From Isoptericola cucumis (GTDB lineage Bacteria; Actinomycetota; Actinomycetes; Actinomycetales; Cellulomonadaceae), in contig NZ_BMDG01000002.1 of assembly GCF_014635665.1 (NCBI RefSeq), positions 62,001 to 126,000 on the forward strand: a stretch of DNA of 64,000 bases, written 5' to 3'. Of the stretch, positions 25,603-33,866 are shown one piece after another. The position numbers and the translations under genes were made by a program. Each line of letters starts with the position of its first letter. Positions within the stretch are counted from its first letter, which is position 1. The notes beneath the pieces were generated by a model. The model worked only from the letters and a program-made list of their open reading frames with translations. It was not told the origin of the DNA and ran no database searches.

Positions 25603-26303
25603 GAGTCCTCGGTCCGGGTCTCCAGCGCGTCGGCGTCGTCGGTGAACGTCAGGCGTCGTGACACCACCGCGTCGGCGACGTCCTGCAGGGTCACGCCCTC
25701 GGAGAAGGCGTGCGCCCGCAGCACGACGAGCGCGTCGGGCGGCGGGATGCGCAGGAGCGCGGCGACCATGCCCATCGCCTGCTGGACGCGGGCACGCGAC
25801 GCGCCCCCGAGCTGGTCGGCGTCCGCGAGCACGGCCGTGCCCACCGCGTCCGCGAGGAACTGCGCGTCCTCCAGGCCTCGGGCGAGGTGCTCGGCGGTCA
25901 CGTACAGCCCCAGCACGCCGACGGCCTGACCCGCGACGCGCACGGGCACGGCATACCACCAGGCGGGCCCGCCCACGGTGCCGGCCAGGTGGGAGAACAC
26001 GGGGAACTCGTCGTCGGCGACCGGGGCGTCGCGCAGCGGGGCGACGACGATCCGGTCGTCCAGGAGCGCCTGCCTCCCGGGTCCTTCGCCGAGCACCTCC
26101 TGGAGGCTCTCGATCTCGGCGACCGTCCGGTCGGAGGTCGTGACGGTCAGTTGCTCGCCCGGCCCGGCCGAGAGCGTCAGCGTGCCGCCCTGCGCGCCGA
26201 GGACCGTCACGCACGCCCGGCACATGCGTGCCGCCACCGACAGGTCGGCGTCGACGGTCGACAGCGTCCGCGCGAACAGGCCCAGCAGCTCGGAGGTGTT
26301 CAC
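25599..26303 (-). CDS. GAF-ANTAR domain protein
   Basis: A 234-aa protein. A GAF-type sensor (about 15-165) ends with WWYAVPVRVAGQAVGVLGLYV. The ANTAR domain (about 170-228) has SRARVQQAMGMVAALLRIPPPDALVVLRAHAFSEG. The GTG at 26303 is chosen with GGAG upstream. The stop is the reverse of the CTAG shared with the convergent PAS-ANTAR gene. Probably a signal-responsive antiterminator; ligand unknown. Confidence 0.83.
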   Translation of the reverse strand: MNTSELLGLFARTLSTVDADLSVAARMCRACVTVLGAQGGTLTLSAGPGEQLTVTTSDRTVAEIESLQEVLGEGPGRQALLDDRIVVAPLRDAPVADDEFPVFSHLAGTVGGPAWWYAVPVRVAGQAVGVLGLYVTAEHLARGLEDAQFLADAVGTAVLADADQLGGASRARVQQAMGMVAALLRIPPPDALVVLRAHAFSEGVTLQDVADAVVSRRLTFTDDADALETRTEDS

Positions 26304-26385
26304 AGCTCGCTCCGTCCTGTCGCTGTCCGTCAATGTTCCCACCGATCGCCGGCCCACGCGTCGTCGCGAGGAGCGGCCTGACGCG

Positions 26386-27126
26386 TCAGCGGTCGGTGCC
26401 GCCGACCGCGTCCCCTTCACCGCCGATGACGAGCGACCGCAGGATGCTCTCCGCGACCGCCCGCTCGGCGAGGCCCCGCTGCCCGGCCGCCGACCGCAGC
26501 AGGCGCCGCGCCTCCTCCTCGGTGCAGTCGTCGGAGACCATGATCACGCCCACCGCCTGCTCGACCGCCGCCTCGTCCGACATCGTGCGGTAGAAGCCGG
26601 CGACGGCGTCGCCCAGGTCCGCGAACTGCAGCTGCAGGCGCACCGCGTCGGCCGCGAGCCGGGCCGAGGCGGACGCGGCGTCGGCGAGCCCGGCGGGCCA
26701 CTCGCCGTCGTCGACCGAGTACACGTTGATGGCGACCCGGACGCCGGGCCCGACCGCGGCCGGCACCGCCAGCGCCTTGGCGAAGCCCTCGCGCGCGGCC
26801 GCGGTGGACCACGCCTCCCACGCGGGCGGCGCCGTCGGGACCGACGTCGAGAGGACGACGTCGTCGCGCATCGCGTCGATGCACGGCCCCGTGTCCGCCC
26901 TGGCCTCGGCCTGGTCGCACCGTCCCGCCCCGGGTGTGCTGCTCCCTGCGCGGAGCGAGACCCCGTGCTCGCGGAGGGTGATGCTCGCCTCGACGCGGTG
27001 GCCGAGGACGAGCGCCGCGCGCTGCGCGTACTCCTCGAGGTATCGCAAGAGGGCCATGGGAGGCACCGTACGCCCGGGGGCGGCAGCCGCCATCTCGTCG
27101 TCGCGGGCGGGCGTCGCTCCGGTCAC
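26386..27126 (-). CDS. GAF-ANTAR-like protein coupled to a GT87 enzyme
   Basis: A 246-aa protein. The GAF-like N-terminal part (about 30-165) contains DTGPCIDAMRDD, a motif common in actinobacterial GAF-ANTAR proteins. The ANTAR part (about 180-238) has DEAAVEQAVGVIMVSDDCTEEEARRLLRSAA. The start GTG overlaps the stop of the upstream membrane glycosyltransferase (GTGA, 27123-27126), so the two are translated together. It is the third ANTAR protein in 2.2 kb. Confidence 0.8.
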   Translation of the reverse strand: MTGATPARDDEMAAAAPGRTVPPMALLRYLEEYAQRAALVLGHRVEASITLREHGVSLRAGSSTPGAGRCDQAEARADTGPCIDAMRDDVVLSTSVPTAPPAWEAWSTAAAREGFAKALAVPAAVGPGVRVAINVYSVDDGEWPAGLADAASASARLAADAVRLQLQFADLGDAVAGFYRTMSDEAAVEQAVGVIMVSDDCTEEEARRLLRSAAGQRGLAERAVAESILRSLVIGGEGDAVGGTDR

Positions 27127-28409
27127 GACGTGACGCCCTCACGGCGTGCCGCACGGTGGCGGCCGAGCTCGGCCAGGCGCCAGACGGCGCCGGCGAGCAG
27201 CACCACGAGCCCGGCGTTGCGCAGGGCCTCGACGACGACCATCCACGCCTCGCCGTCCAGGAACGGCCCGTACGCGACGGGGTACACCAGATAGGTCGCG
27301 AACGCGACGGCCAGCACGCCCACGGCGGGCGGCGCCCAGATCCGCCTCGTGCCGGGAGCGGAGAGCGCGAGCGCCGCGGCGAGCGGCGGGCCGACCCAGG
27401 CGACGAACTGCGGCGACCCGACCTTGTTGAACACGATGAGCGCCAGCAGGAGCGCGGCCGCGCCGAGGAGCAGCACCTCGCCGCCGTGGCCGGGGCGTCG
27501 TCGTGCCGCCCACCACACGAGGGCCGCGAGGGCCAGGGTCGCCAGGGGCAGCACCCAGTCGAGCACCCCGGCCAGCCGTTGCGCGGCGGCCCCCGGCACC
27601 TCGTAGGTGAAGATCTCCTCGTTGTACTCGAAGCGCACGCCCGGGTCCCACAGCCGCGCGACGCTGAACCACGTGGCCGCGACCGACTCGGCCTGCAGCG
27701 TGCGGGCGTCCTGCTGGCCGAACACGCTGAGCGCGCGCGTGCCTGCGCCGCCCGCCACGGCCAGCCCGACGACGACCACGCTGACCGCCGCGCCGGGCAC
27801 GACGACGTGCCGCCACAGGTCGGCGCCCCGCCGCCGGGTGGCGGCGAGCGCGACGACCACCGCGCCGGGCGCGATCTTGATCCAGGCGCCGGCGGTCGCG
27901 ACGGCCGCCGCCAGGGCCGGTCGTCGTCCCGCGAGCACGAGCGCGACCAGGATCAGCGGCGCGATGACGCCGTCGAGCCGGCCGAGGAAGATCGGGCCGA
28001 GGGCCAGGAGGAACGCCAGCCACCACCACGCGCCCAGCACCCCGCGGGGCGTGGCGCGCACCAGCACGACGACCGCGACGGCGTCGAGCAGCACGACCAT
28101 CGCCGTCCACGCGATCTCGTAGCCGAGCAGGCCGGAGGTGAACAGCGCCGGGAGCGTGACGGGCACGAGCGCGCCCGCCGGGTAGACCCAGTCGAAGTCC
28201 AGCACCGGCCACTCGCCGGTGGCGAGGCCCGTGCGCGCCCACCACTCGTACAGCGTGACGTCGCCGTAGATCGTGTTCGCCCAGCCGATCGCGTCGCTCA
28301 CCAGCCAGGCGTGCACCACGACGAACCCGAGCGCGAGCAGCCAGCGCGACCGGAGGACGGCGGGGCCGCTCCGGCGTCGGCGTGCGGGAGCGGGCGCGGC
28401 TGAGGGCAC
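27123..28409 (-). CDS. GT87-family membrane glycosyltransferase
   Basis: A 428-aa polytopic membrane protein with 9-11 hydrophobic segments. After the first helix come GDVTLYEWWARTGLATGEWP and DFDWVYPAGALVPV; GRLDGVIAPLILVALVLAGRR and AWIKIAPGAV follow. This is the DUF2029/GT87 pattern of polyprenyl-phosphate-mannose-dependent mannosyltransferases. It probably adds sugars to lipoglycan on the outer face of the membrane. It heads an operon with the GAF-ANTAR gene. Confidence 0.78.
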   Translation of the reverse strand: MPSAAPAPARRRRSGPAVLRSRWLLALGFVVVHAWLVSDAIGWANTIYGDVTLYEWWARTGLATGEWPVLDFDWVYPAGALVPVTLPALFTSGLLGYEIAWTAMVVLLDAVAVVVLVRATPRGVLGAWWWLAFLLALGPIFLGRLDGVIAPLILVALVLAGRRPALAAAVATAGAWIKIAPGAVVVALAATRRRGADLWRHVVVPGAAVSVVVVGLAVAGGAGTRALSVFGQQDARTLQAESVAATWFSVARLWDPGVRFEYNEEIFTYEVPGAAAQRLAGVLDWVLPLATLALAALVWWAARRRPGHGGEVLLLGAAALLLALIVFNKVGSPQFVAWVGPPLAAALALSAPGTRRIWAPPAVGVLAVAFATYLVYPVAYGPFLDGEAWMVVVEALRNAGLVVLLAGAVWRLAELGRHRAARREGVTS

Positions 28410-28493
28410 GCCGCCATCGTGTCAGACCGCCGCCGCGCGCCGGGGCGAGCGCGGCGCCCGCGGACGGAGATGCGAGATACGGGCGTCACCGTC

Positions 28494-28516
28494 TAGGGTT
28501 TCGGATACCCGAAACC
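28494..28516 (+). promoter_or_regulatory. Palindromic operator overlapping the mntH -10
   Basis: Inverted repeat GGTTTCGG-atac-CCGAAACC at 28497-28516, perfect over 8 bp per arm. The candidate -10 TAGGGT (28494-28499) overlaps its left edge. In front of an Nramp transporter this is most likely the site of a DtxR/MntR-type or Fur-type metal repressor, which is inference. Confidence 0.65.
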
Positions 28517-28557
28517 TCCCGTGGTGATGGCGCCACGGCCGACCCGCAGGAGCATGC

Positions 28558-29919
28558 ATGCCCCGACCCGGTCCCGTCCCGGCGACCTCCGTGTCCGGCC
28601 CGCCCCCGGGGGGGCCGCCGCGAGGCGGTGGAGAGCGCGGCCGCGGCCACGGGGTGCGCACCGCGCGGTTGGTGACCCTCCTCGGCCCGGCGTTCGTCGC
28701 CGCGATCGCGTACGTGGACCCGGGCAACGTCGCCGCGAACCTCACGGCCGGCGCCCGGTTCGGCTACCTCCTGGTGTGGGTGCTCGTCGCGGCGAACGCG
28801 ATGGCGGTGCTCGTGCAGTACCTGTCGGCGAAGCTCGGCGTCGTCACGGGCCGGTCGCTGCCCGAGGTGCTCGCCGACCGGATGTCGCGGCGCGGGCGCG
28901 TCGCCTACTGGGTGCAGGCGGAGGTCGTGGCGATGGCGACCGACCTCGCCGAGGTGATCGGCGGTGCCATCGCGCTGCACCTGCTGTTCGGGGTGCCCCT
29001 GGTGCTGGGTGGCGTCATCACGGGGGTCGTCTCGATGCTCGTGCTGACCGTGCAGCAGCGGCGCGGCCAGCGCGTCTTCGAGTCGGTCGTGACGTCGATG
29101 CTCGTCGTGCTCACGATCGGGTTCTGCGCCGGCCTGTTCTTCGCGCCGCCGGACCCGGGGGCGGTGCTGCAGGGCCTGGTGCCGCGGCTCGACGGGCCGG
29201 AGTCCGTGCTCCTGGCGGCGTCGATGCTGGGTGCCACCGTCATGCCGCACGCGATCTACCTGCACTCCTCGCTCGCGCGCGACCGGGTGCGGCACGACGC
29301 GCGGGTCCGGGAGGCCCGCCGGCTCGCCCGCGGGGACGTCGCGGCCGCCGGCGAGCCGCAGGTCACCACCATCCGTCGCCTGCTCACGGCCACGCGGTGG
29401 GACGTCGTGGCGGCGCTCGTCGTCGCGGGCGGGGTCAACATCGCGATGCTGCTGCTCGCGGCCGCGAACCTGCCCGGCCGCACGGGCACGGACTCGATCG
29501 AGGGCGCGCACGCCGCGATCGCCGAGTCGCTCGGGCCCGTGGTCGCGGTGCTCTTCGGGGTCGGGCTGCTGGCCTCCGGGCTCGCGTCGACGTCGGTCGG
29601 CGCGTACGCCGGGGCCGAGATCATGGCGGGGCTGCTGCGCGTGCGCGTCTCGCTGCTGACCCGGCGCCTGGTCACCCTCGTCCCCGCGATCGTCCTGCTC
29701 GCCACGGGGATCTCGCCGACCTGGATGCTCGTCATCAGCCAGGTGGTGCTGAGCTTCGGCATCCCGTTCGCGATGATCCCCCTGGTCCGCGTCACCCGGG
29801 ACGCCCGGCTGCTCGGGGAGCACCGCAACGCGCTGGGCACGCAGGTGGCCGCGTGGGTCGTGGCGGGCGTGATCGTCGCGCTCAACGTCGCGCTGCTCTG
29901 GCTGACGTTCACCGCCTGA
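28558..29919 (+). CDS. mntH: Nramp-family divalent metal transporter
   Basis: A 453-aa proton-coupled Mn(II)/Fe(II) importer with about 11 transmembrane helices. The metal site in helix 1 is seen as YVDPGNVAANL (Asp, Asn), and the helix 6 motif as GATVMPHAIYLHS (Met, His). A Gly/Pro-rich cytoplasmic N-terminus of about 30 residues precedes the core. AGGAG lies before the ATG. The palindrome at 28497-28516 suggests repression by metal. Confidence 0.9.
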   Translation: MPRPGPVPATSVSGPPPGGPPRGGGERGRGHGVRTARLVTLLGPAFVAAIAYVDPGNVAANLTAGARFGYLLVWVLVAANAMAVLVQYLSAKLGVVTGRSLPEVLADRMSRRGRVAYWVQAEVVAMATDLAEVIGGAIALHLLFGVPLVLGGVITGVVSMLVLTVQQRRGQRVFESVVTSMLVVLTIGFCAGLFFAPPDPGAVLQGLVPRLDGPESVLLAASMLGATVMPHAIYLHSSLARDRVRHDARVREARRLARGDVAAAGEPQVTTIRRLLTATRWDVVAALVVAGGVNIAMLLLAAANLPGRTGTDSIEGAHAAIAESLGPVVAVLFGVGLLASGLASTSVGAYAGAEIMAGLLRVRVSLLTRRLVTLVPAIVLLATGISPTWMLVISQVVLSFGIPFAMIPLVRVTRDARLLGEHRNALGTQVAAWVVAGVIVALNVALLWLTFTA

Positions 29920-29931
29920 GCGCGAGGTGCT

Positions 29932-30420
29932 TCACCGCCGGCCCGCGACGGCGGCCTCCAGGCGGTCGACGAACGTGGCCTGGGCGCGGACGACGGCGCG
30001 GCGTGCGTCGTCGGGCGTGAACCAGGCGACGCGGTCGATCTCGGGGATCTCGAGACGCCGTCCCGAGCGTGGTGGCCACTCGATCTCGACGGTGTTGCTC
30101 CGGGCCTGGTCGAGGTCCGGGCCCGGGGGCGGCCACTCGCGCGCCCAGGCGAGGACGCGCTTGCCGGACCGCTGGCGCACCTCTCCGAGGTCGACGTCGG
30201 GGGTCGACGCCGGCGGTAGCGGCAGGCCGAGCTCCTCGGCGGCCTCGCGCAGCGCCGCGGCGTGGGGCTCCTCGTCCGGGTCGAGCTCGCCCTTGAGGAC
30301 CGACCATGCCCCCTCGTCCTTGCGTGCCCAGAACGGGCCGCCCATGTGCCCGAGCAGGACCTCGATCTCGCTCCCCGGCGCCGTCCGGTAGAGCAGCAGC
30401 CCCGCGCTCGTCGTCGCCAT
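29932..30420 (-). CDS. Nudix hydrolase
   Basis: A 162-aa protein starting with a typical SAGLLLYR strand. The Nudix box is KGELDPDEEPHAAALREAAEELG (about 43-65), with the canonical first Gly and REx2EE. C-terminal FTPDDARRAVVRAQATFVDRLEA resembles the DUF4916/MutT-like 'NUDIX domain protein' group of actinobacteria. Substrate unknown. Convergent with mntH, 12 nt apart. Confidence 0.82.
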   Translation of the reverse strand: MATTSAGLLLYRTAPGSEIEVLLGHMGGPFWARKDEGAWSVLKGELDPDEEPHAAALREAAEELGLPLPPASTPDVDLGEVRQRSGKRVLAWAREWPPPGPDLDQARSNTVEIEWPPRSGRRLEIPEIDRVAWFTPDDARRAVVRAQATFVDRLEAAVAGRR

Positions 30421-30502
30421 CGCCCCAGTCTCACGCGCACCGCCGCGTGCCGCCCCGTGAGGGCGGCGTCGGACGGGCCGACAGAGTGAGACGGAGTATC
30501 GC

Positions 30503-30581
30503 TTGACTTGAGACGCGGTCGCGGTCCACGATGGAGGGAGACCGGCGTCGTCATTCCACCAGCCTTGTGGCGGCGCCGGTC
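30503..30581 (+). promoter_or_regulatory. Acyl-CoA dehydrogenase promoter and 5' UTR hairpin
   Basis: -35 TTGACT (30503-30508) and a poor -10 CACGAT (30527-30532) are 18 nt apart. The predicted transcript starts close to an 8-bp stem, GACCGGCG (30540-30547) with CGCCGGTC (30574-30581), enclosing a smaller CCAC/GTGG stem. It may stabilise the mRNA. Confidence 0.4.
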
Positions 30582-30632
30582 GTTCTCCTTCTCCACCGGG
30601 CCCGCTCGGACCCCCGCGCAGAGAGGTCGTCG

Positions 30633-31877
30633 ATGACCCGCAACGCCCCCGTCATGCCCGGCGTGACCGCCCCCGACTACGACGTCTCGCAGCCGCTCGA
30701 CCTCGACTACGTCGGCGCGTTCGCCGACATCGGCACCGAGGCCCGTGCGCACCAGCTCGCCGTGCGCGAGTTCGTCCAGGACGAGGTCCTGCCCGTCATC
30801 GACGGCTACTGGGAGCGCGCCGAGGTGCCGTTCGACCTCGTCAAGAAGCTCGCCGAGCGCGACTTCCTGCGCGACGGCGTCGACGTGCCCGGCCGCCCGC
30901 GCGTGAGCTTCATGGCCGAGGGCCTGGCCAGCATGGAGATGTCGCGCGGCGACGGCTCGGTCGCGACGATCTGCGGTGTCCAGGGCGGGCTCGCGCTGCG
31001 CTCCATCGTCATGCACGGCTCGCCCGAGCAGGTCGAGAAGTACGCCGAGCCCATGGCCCGCGGGGAGATCCTCGGCGCGTTCGCGCTCACCGAGCCCACC
31101 CACGGCTCGGACTCCGTCTCGCTCGAGACGACCGCCCGCAAGGAGACCCGCGACGGCGTCGAGGGCTACGCCATCAGCGGCGAGAAGAAGTGGATCGGCT
31201 TCGGCTCCTGCGGCGACATCACCGTCGTCTGGGCCCGCCTGGTCGGCGACGACGGCGACAACCAGGTGCACGGCTTCATCGTGCCGCAGGACGCGCCGGG
31301 CTACACCGCCACGACCATCGAGGGCAAGGTGTCGCTGCGTGCCATCTGGCAGGCGCACATCCTGTTCGACGACGTCTTCGTCCCGGCCGACGCGGCGCTG
31401 CCGAAGGCGACGTCCTTCAAGGCGACGGCCGCCGTGCTGTTCGCGACCCGACTCGCCGTCGCCTGGTCGGCGGTCGGGCACGCGATCGCCTGCTACGAGG
31501 CGGCGGCCGCGTACTCGACGCAGCGCATCCAGTTCGGCCGGCCGCTGGCGAAGAATCAGATGGTCCAGGAGCGGCTCACCCGCATGCTGTCGCTGGTCAC
31601 CCAGATGCAGCTGCTGGTCGCGCAGATCACGCGCCTGGCCGACGCCGGCACGCTCACGGGCGAGCAGGCGTCGCTGGCGAAGTACACGACCACGCGGCAG
31701 GCCCGTGAGGTCGCGTCGATCGCCCGCGACATGCTCGGCGGCAACGGCATCCTGCTCGGCAACCGCGTGGCGCGGCACTTCGCGGACCTCGAGGCGCTGC
31801 ACACCTACGAGGGCACCGAGTCCATGCAGGCGCTCATCGTGGGCCGCGACATCACCGGCGTCTCCGCGTTCGCCTGA
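30633..31877 (+). CDS. Acyl-CoA dehydrogenase (glutaryl-CoA dehydrogenase-like)
   Basis: A 414-aa flavoenzyme. FAD/substrate motifs are AFALTEPTHGSDSVSLET (about 150-167) and KKWIGFGSCGDITVVWAR. In the C-terminal domain, RIQFGRPLAKNQMVQERL and LGGNGI lead to LHTYEGTESMQALIVGRDITG, where the Glu of YEGT is the catalytic base. The arrangement is that of glutaryl-CoA and related short-chain dehydrogenases. No electron-transfer or degradation genes are adjacent. The ATG at 30633 follows GAGAGG. Confidence 0.85.
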   Translation: MTRNAPVMPGVTAPDYDVSQPLDLDYVGAFADIGTEARAHQLAVREFVQDEVLPVIDGYWERAEVPFDLVKKLAERDFLRDGVDVPGRPRVSFMAEGLASMEMSRGDGSVATICGVQGGLALRSIVMHGSPEQVEKYAEPMARGEILGAFALTEPTHGSDSVSLETTARKETRDGVEGYAISGEKKWIGFGSCGDITVVWARLVGDDGDNQVHGFIVPQDAPGYTATTIEGKVSLRAIWQAHILFDDVFVPADAALPKATSFKATAAVLFATRLAVAWSAVGHAIACYEAAAAYSTQRIQFGRPLAKNQMVQERLTRMLSLVTQMQLLVAQITRLADAGTLTGEQASLAKYTTTRQAREVASIARDMLGGNGILLGNRVARHFADLEALHTYEGTESMQALIVGRDITGVSAFA

Positions 31878-32003
31878 GACGCAGCGCAGGGTGGGGGCCG
31901 AGGGACGAGGCACGCGCCCGGAGCGGAGTCGTGGGTGAACGCGGCAGAGAGTGCAGTGTTCGCCTGAGGCCCGTCGCCGCCCTGATGGGGAAGGATGGGC
32001 GGC

Positions 32004-32804
32004 ATGTCGCGACACCAGCGTCTCAATGACATCCTCGGGCTCGTCGCCGAGCGGGGGCGGCTCGGCGTCGAGGAGGCCGCGGAGTGCCTCGGCGTCTCGG
32101 TGGCCACGGTGCGCCGGGACTTCGACCACCTCGCGCAGCAGCAGCTGCTCACCCGCACCCACGGTGGAGTGGTGTCGGGGGCGGCGTCGCTCGACCTGCC
32201 GCTGAGCTACAAGATCGCGCGGAACGCCGACGCCAAGCGCCGGATCGCGGCGGCGGCCGCCGCGATGGTGCCGATCGGCAGCACCGTCGCGCTGAACGGC
32301 GGGACGACCACCCACGAGGTCGCGCGCGCGATCGCCAGCCGGCCGGACCTCGCGTCGGGCGACGGCGGCCCGAGCGTCACGGTCGTCACCAACGCGCTGA
32401 ACATCGCCACCGAGCTCGCGGTGCGCCCCCAGGTGAAGATCCTCGTCGTGGGGGGCGTCGCGCGGCCGCAGTCGTACGAGCTGATCGGCCCGCTCACGGC
32501 GCCCGCCCTGGAGCAGGTGTGGGTGGACATCGCGTTCCTCGGCGTGGACGCCGTGGACCCGCGGCGCGGGGCGATGGCGCACCACGAGGGCGAGGCCGCC
32601 GTGAACCGGGAGCTCGCGAGCCGGGCGGAGCGGGTCGTGGTCGTGGCCGACGCGTCGAAGCTGGGGGCCGCGGCGTTCGCGCTCATCTGCGACTCGGCGC
32701 AGCTCGACGTGCTGCTCACCGACACGGACCCCGGCCCCGACGTGCGCGCGGCGTTCCGCGAGCACGGGGTGGAGGTCGTCGTCGCCGGCACGGCCGCGCC
32801 CTGA
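32004..32804 (+). CDS. DeoR/GlpR-family sugar-responsive regulator
   Basis: A 266-aa regulator. The N-terminal DeoR winged helix starts SRHQRLNDILGLVAERGRLGVEEAAECLGVS and continues VATVRRDFDHLAQQ. The C-terminal DeoRC domain has NGGTTTHEVARAI, VVTNALNIATEL and the sugar-phosphate loop FLGVDAVD. The ATG at 32004 is preferred (GGAAGG 9 nt upstream); an ATG at 31995 is possible. It probably senses a phosphorylated sugar. No adjacent sugar operon shows what it controls. Confidence 0.88.
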   Translation: MSRHQRLNDILGLVAERGRLGVEEAAECLGVSVATVRRDFDHLAQQQLLTRTHGGVVSGAASLDLPLSYKIARNADAKRRIAAAAAAMVPIGSTVALNGGTTTHEVARAIASRPDLASGDGGPSVTVVTNALNIATELAVRPQVKILVVGGVARPQSYELIGPLTAPALEQVWVDIAFLGVDAVDPRRGAMAHHEGEAAVNRELASRAERVVVVADASKLGAAAFALICDSAQLDVLLTDTDPGPDVRAAFREHGVEVVVAGTAAP

Positions 32805-32808
32805 CGGG

Positions 32809-33525
32809 TCAGGTCGTGAGGGACGCCCTCGCCGCCGCCTCGGCCTGCTCACGCCGGTGGATGCGCCACCAGACGAAGAAGCCGACCAGCGTGAAGGCGC
32901 CGTAGAACACGTACATCGACGCGGTGGCCCAGTAGCCGGCGGAGAGCAGGAGCGGCACGCCGACGACGTCGACGGCGACCCACACCAGCCAGAACTCGAC
33001 CCAGCCCTTGGCCATGCCGTAGGTGGCGATCAGGGAGCCCATGAAGATCCACGCGTCGGCCCACACGGGCTCGTAGGAGCCGAGGGCCCGGAAGAGGGGC
33101 GTCAGCAGCAGGGTGCCGCCCACCAGCGCGACGACGATCCCGACGCGCTGCGGGCCCGACGCCCAGCGCGGGTGCACGGCGGCGCCGCCCTCCGCGGGGA
33201 TCTTGCCGTCGGCGCGGACCTCGAGGTCGGCGCGCTGCGTCCGGCGCCACTGCACCCAGCCGTAGATGCTCACGGCGAGGAACATCACCTGCCGCCCGGC
33301 CTGGCCGAGCATGTCGGCGCGGCTGGTGTCCCCGAACCACGACCCCATGAACACGGTGAAGAGCACCAGGTTGCCGACGATGCCCACCGGCCAGGCCCAC
33401 ACCTTGCGGCTCATGCCGCCCAGCGCGGACGCCAGGCCGAACAGGTTGCCGATGATCTCGCGCCAGAGCAGCTGCTGGTCGCCGATGGTCAGCGTGGCGT
33501 CGAACAGGGCGCGGATGGCGTCCAT
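32809..33525 (-). CDS. ribM: PnuC-family transporter, probably riboflavin uptake
   Basis: A 238-aa membrane protein with about seven or eight helices in the PnuC fold (GNLFGLASALGGMSRKVWAWPVG; ADMLGQAGRQVMFLAVSIYGWVQW). PnuC proteins import nicotinamide riboside by facilitated diffusion; the actinobacterial RibM/PnuX subgroup imports riboflavin. The FMN riboswitch 125 nt upstream on the same strand makes riboflavin the likely substrate. The stop lies 4 nt from the convergent DeoR gene stop. A start ATG follows GGGAGAGG. Confidence 0.85.
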   Translation of the reverse strand: MDAIRALFDATLTIGDQQLLWREIIGNLFGLASALGGMSRKVWAWPVGIVGNLVLFTVFMGSWFGDTSRADMLGQAGRQVMFLAVSIYGWVQWRRTQRADLEVRADGKIPAEGGAAVHPRWASGPQRVGIVVALVGGTLLLTPLFRALGSYEPVWADAWIFMGSLIATYGMAKGWVEFWLVWVAVDVVGVPLLLSAGYWATASMYVFYGAFTLVGFFVWWRIHRREQAEAAARASLTT

Positions 33526-33650
33526 CGGATCCTCTCCCGGTCAGCCGTGCGGGCGCCGGGGGGACGGACGGCGGCCGCCGGCCCTCGGGGGCGCGACGAC
33601 ACGACGACCGGGCGGCGCCCACCCGTCACCGGGCGTGCGCCGCACGTGCT

Positions 33651-33775
33651 GCCTCCCATCCGGACTTTCACCGTCGGCCCTGGATTTCCACCAGGTCAAC
33701 CGTGCCCTCCGCGAATAGCGGGGTCACGGGTCGCGGGCTGTCACCGCCGGTTCGGAATTGCACCGACCCCGGAGC
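33651..33775 (-). ncRNA. FMN riboswitch (RFN element)
   Basis: Read on the minus strand, the conserved RFN segments appear in order: GGGTCGGTGCAATTCCGAAC, CCGGCGGTGACAG, CCCGCGA, TTGACCTGGTGGAAATCCAG and CGACGGTGAAAGTCCGGATG, ending GGGAGG. These match the FMN aptamer core. The remaining 125 nt to the start codon is very GC-rich (for example a GGCGGCCGCC palindrome) and can form the expression platform. FMN binding should switch off the downstream transporter gene. Confidence 0.93.
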
Positions 33776-33866
33776 ACGTACGTGCGTGTCTCACCGCCGG
33801 AGGTTCCCGGCGGCGTCCTGCACAACGCAGGATGCCACAGGTGCATTCCCGCGACGTGCGGTCGCC

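Noticed and set aside
29256-32852. A 1,198-codon minus-strand open frame across mntH, Nudix, acyl-CoA dehydrogenase and DeoR genes
   Set aside because: It crosses several confident genes in the wrong frame or strand and lacks motifs; it is a GC-bias artefact.
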